The position numbers and the translations under genes are program-made. The notes under the pieces were generated by a model that was not told the origin of the DNA, searched no databases, and saw nothing but the letters and a program-made list of their open reading frames with translations. Shown piece after piece: positions 61,326 through 64,000 of a DNA stretch of 64,000 nt. This DNA is from Musa acuminata AAA Group (lineage: Eukaryota; Streptophyta; Magnoliopsida; Zingiberales; Musaceae), in assembly GCF_036884655.1 (NCBI RefSeq), contig NC_088344.1, positions 35,394,501 to 35,458,500 of the forward strand. The letters are read 5' to 3'. Within the stretch, counting starts at the first letter, position 1; each line of letters begins with the position of its first letter.

Positions 61326-64000
61326 TCAAGGCGACCAAGTCTTGTACACGGCATACATCAACAGCACTGGAATCATGAAGCAATAAATAGGGGAATTAAG
61401 AAACGGGTTCATGTCATACGCCCTGACCAAGGCTCTGCAATTCTGCAATTAAATTAAAAGCAACAGTGAGTGGAAGTCGTTCACATAGTCAACTGATCAC
61501 TATATTTTAGCTATAGGACCGTTGTAAGTACAAGAAATTCAAGTTCCACAAAAAATAAAAGGTCCTACAACTTGTCTCTGTGTTGGAGGCAGAGGTCAAA
61601 ACACAATTATATTATTAGTTTCATATAAACACTTTTTTTCTTTACGAAATCCTAGTTCAACAATTTGCAGCCAGATGGGCCTGGACCAACAAACCGCACT
61701 TAGAGAACAAGTTAGTCTTCAAGAATTGGAACAAATAAAGAATAAGGCAACTTTACCTTCCAGTGCTTCCACAAAATGACTGCAGTAACAAGAAAAAGAA
61801 ACTTTCTAATCCAGCGTCGACGCCATATGCAATTTGAATCACAAGAACTGGCATTCTTTGTCTGCCCATAGTTATGTTCCAAAGAATCATCCTCCTTTTT
61901 CCCTGAGAGCAAGAGATGGTACTTTCGATATGTTGTTCGTTCTGCAGCCATTGCTCCAATAACTAAAATAGTTGGTAAAACAACAAAGCAAAGATGAGGT
62001 AATACCACGACCATGACATCAGGTACCCCTAGATACTGGAGCATAGTGTTTTTGTTAAAATTTGGGACAAACCAACCTTGATAAGTCATATAAGCCACAA
62101 TGCCTCTTTCAGTGAAAACATGTCCAAAGAACCAAGGGAAGAATAACAAGTAAAGCAAATACATAAGGATACCAAACCATACTACAGTCATCCTAGGGAG
62201 TTCCATCAAAGCCAAAAATGCGCCATCAACTAAATGTTCCCTCAGACTCCTTCCAGCAAAATTAGGTCTGACATACTCATATGAGTAATTCTTCTTCCAG
62301 CACAGAAGTAAAACTTGTGGAACAAGAAGTAATGAGGTCAGAAACAAGAGGGCAGACCAAAAAGCAGGCCAGTAAATGGAGGCCCACTGGCAACCCATTA
62401 CGAAAAACTCTCTCCATGTCCAACTAACTTGTGCAGTGAGGCCATTAATAGAGAATGGCCTTGAGTCACTGTAACTAGTTTTGCCAAAAATGTCTATTGC
62501 TTCTATTTGCAGCCGATAGCGGCTAGGAGATGGGTCTTCAAATGCTCTCCAGTTCCATGGAGCAACATACAGGTCTCCTCTAGATCCATTCCCTTCAATC
62601 TTTCTCATGGAAGAATCTAGTACCACAGTAGGAGTTTCAGGCCGTGTATCATATACCTTTACTGAAACTAACACAATCTCAGTTCTTGAAAATATCAGGG
62701 TTCTTATCAGCTCGTAAGATGAGCCTCTCTTCGGCTGACATTTGAAATCATGGACAGATGAAATTCTTTGCATGAACCTTGAGTCCAAAGGAAAAGTAGG
62801 TAATATAATAGTCTCCTTGGACCCTAATCTGAAATCTAAATCAACATATGATACATGACCAGAATCAATAGCCAATATTCTCATAGCTCTACTCCATCTC
62901 CAGTCGCCCATCTCCCATTCCCAAAATTCTTTGCTGGAATTAGTACTTGAACAACTCTGTTCATCCATGTTAGTTGGAAATCCTTGATGAATGTTGAACT
63001 GATAATACTTTGTCGGATGATTTGATTGATGATGTCGTTTTAAGTTCTTGCCAAACTTCGTATGAAGATGCCCACAGAGATAAGCCGACAAGGAGTGCTT
63101 AAGGAACACATCTTTAAGACCTTGTCCATCATCTGTTAATGCTGAAAAAGACAAAGGGAAGTGCCCAAAGGCAATTTTTGTTATTGTTGATTCAGCATCC
63201 CATTGTGAAAGCTCCAAGTCTATGTTTGCAAGTAATTGGTTTGTTGGATGCCCAAACAAGTTTGTTGGGCCACGAAGACCAGTTTCCATTGTACCATCAA
63301 AGCCAACAAAAAGATGCTTCCATCCACCATTCTGCATATGAATTGAAATTTCTTTATTTAGAGTTTAGGGGGAAACATCCATATAAATATGTAGGTAAGA
63401 TGTTATCAAATTTTATGCTGTCTGAATGGATAAAGGTACAAAACCAACATGTTTAAATATCTAGATGATTGATATCTTGCAAATATATGGATATTCACTA
63501 TGTTCCATGTTTTCAATAGACTAATTAGTTAAATTTGTGAGAATAATATCTCCTATGTTGTGCAGATGGGAGACAACAGAGCTAAGCCATCAACGGAACA
63601 TGAGGAATCTCAAGAAACCAGTGGATTCATCAATCTGCATATGCTCATGACAAAAGTAAACAGGAAAAGAGTGACTCAAAGGTGATGATGAATGCTGATA
63701 ATGATGATTAGTCAACAAACCTGCAATGTGATGCTTTGGACGTTGCCATCACGTCTTAATCTTGCATTTATACTGTACTTTTGATAGTAGTCATAAGCAC
63801 CACCAGCCTTTGGTACCCCAAAGCAATCATGATTCCCTCTGAGGTCATAAAAGATTTCCTTGTTAAGTCCACTTCTTTGAATGACATTGTCAAGAACATT
63901 CTGGTACTCTATCCATTCTACCTCATCTTGTTTCATGGTTAATAAATCTTTGCTTTTTCCATCTGGGATATACATAGATACAAATATGCTCTAGTTAGAT
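61326..64000 (-). CDS. Calcineurin-like metallophosphoesterase, TMEM62/At3g03305-like (5' part outside window)
   Basis: Exons in transcription order inside the window: 63962-63721, 63332-61757, 61442-61326; earlier exons lie beyond the right edge. The first visible exon begins DGKSKDLLTMKQDEVEWIEY and includes the metal-binding GNHD motif. The large exon continues with LFVGFDG, FGHFPLS and the GHLH metal-binding motif (AYLCGHLHTKFGKNLKRHH), then an Ig-like middle region and several transmembrane segments (WPAFWSALLFLTSLLLVPQV, MYLLYLLFFPWFFGHVF, PHLCFVVLPTILVIGAM). The last exon encodes NCRALVRAYDMNP and a final hydrophobic segment. Ending the protein at 61712 would read into the intron; the donor after KHWK at 61757 and the acceptor at 61443 restore the family's usual C-terminus. 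Substrate is unknown. Membrane location, probably endomembrane, is inferred. Confidence 0.92.

Noticed and set aside
61712..61756. C-terminus of the phosphoesterase reading VKLPYSLFVPILED
   Set aside because: This is intron read-through. A GT donor lies after KHWK, and an exon at 61442-61326 gives the family-typical NCRALVRAYDMNP ending.
63963..63975. Met start (MYIP) for the metallophosphoesterase
   Set aside because: The ATG lies before a CAG acceptor; the exon begins inside the codon for D in DGKSKD, and the true N-terminus is outside the window.

Overview
The window is nuclear DNA of a flowering plant. The genes are intron-rich with GT..AG junctions, the intergenic DNA is AT-rich, and plant retrotransposon remnants are present. 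Gene families, GC-rich first exons and transposon types suggest a monocot, possibly banana-like (Zingiberales). The clade is my inference and was not tested by any search.

Layout: 733-13052 (+) encodes a 3-beta-HSD/sterol-dehydrogenase-like protein fused to a reticulon domain (10 exons). 13628-18057 is a decayed Ty3/gypsy element (TAT-like gag, protease and the start of RT), split by a nested solo LTR at 14410-15761 that has a 5-bp target duplication. At the point where RT breaks off, a tandem array of about 57 copies of a ~76-bp monomer begins (18057-22389). It ends 262 bp beyond the stop codon of a cytosolic tryptophanyl-tRNA synthetase (22651-28390, -, 12 exons). Next come an FKBP20-2-like thylakoid-lumen immunophilin (29134-35039, -, 7 exons) with a complete 415-bp TRIM retroelement in an intron, a small secreted PIP/PIPL-type signalling peptide (37639-37863, +), and a trigger-factor-domain protein (39229-43408, -, 8 exons including a 14-nt microexon). 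A possible two-exon gene of unknown function lies head-to-head with it (43601-45357, +). The right part holds a RINGv (MARCH-type) membrane E3 ligase (48710-54426, +), a SEP15/selenoprotein F homologue without selenocysteine (56190-60055, -) and the 3' part of a TMEM62/At3g03305-like membrane metallophosphoesterase (61326 to beyond the right edge, -).

The genes do not form a pathway; they are a normal plant mixture. Several act in the endomembrane or secretory system (reticulon-HSD, SEP15, RINGv, metallophosphoesterase, PIP peptide), and one or possibly two in plastids (FKBP20-2, trigger-factor-like). I checked exon models by reading phase across every junction; each gives one continuous frame, with the reservations stated in the entries.

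The most unusual structures are the retrotransposon/satellite junction, the intact TRIM with target duplication, the 14-nt microexon, several near-perfect local tandem duplications in introns, and a foldback repeat near 55.1 kb. I found no CRISPR array, rRNA or convincing tRNA gene.
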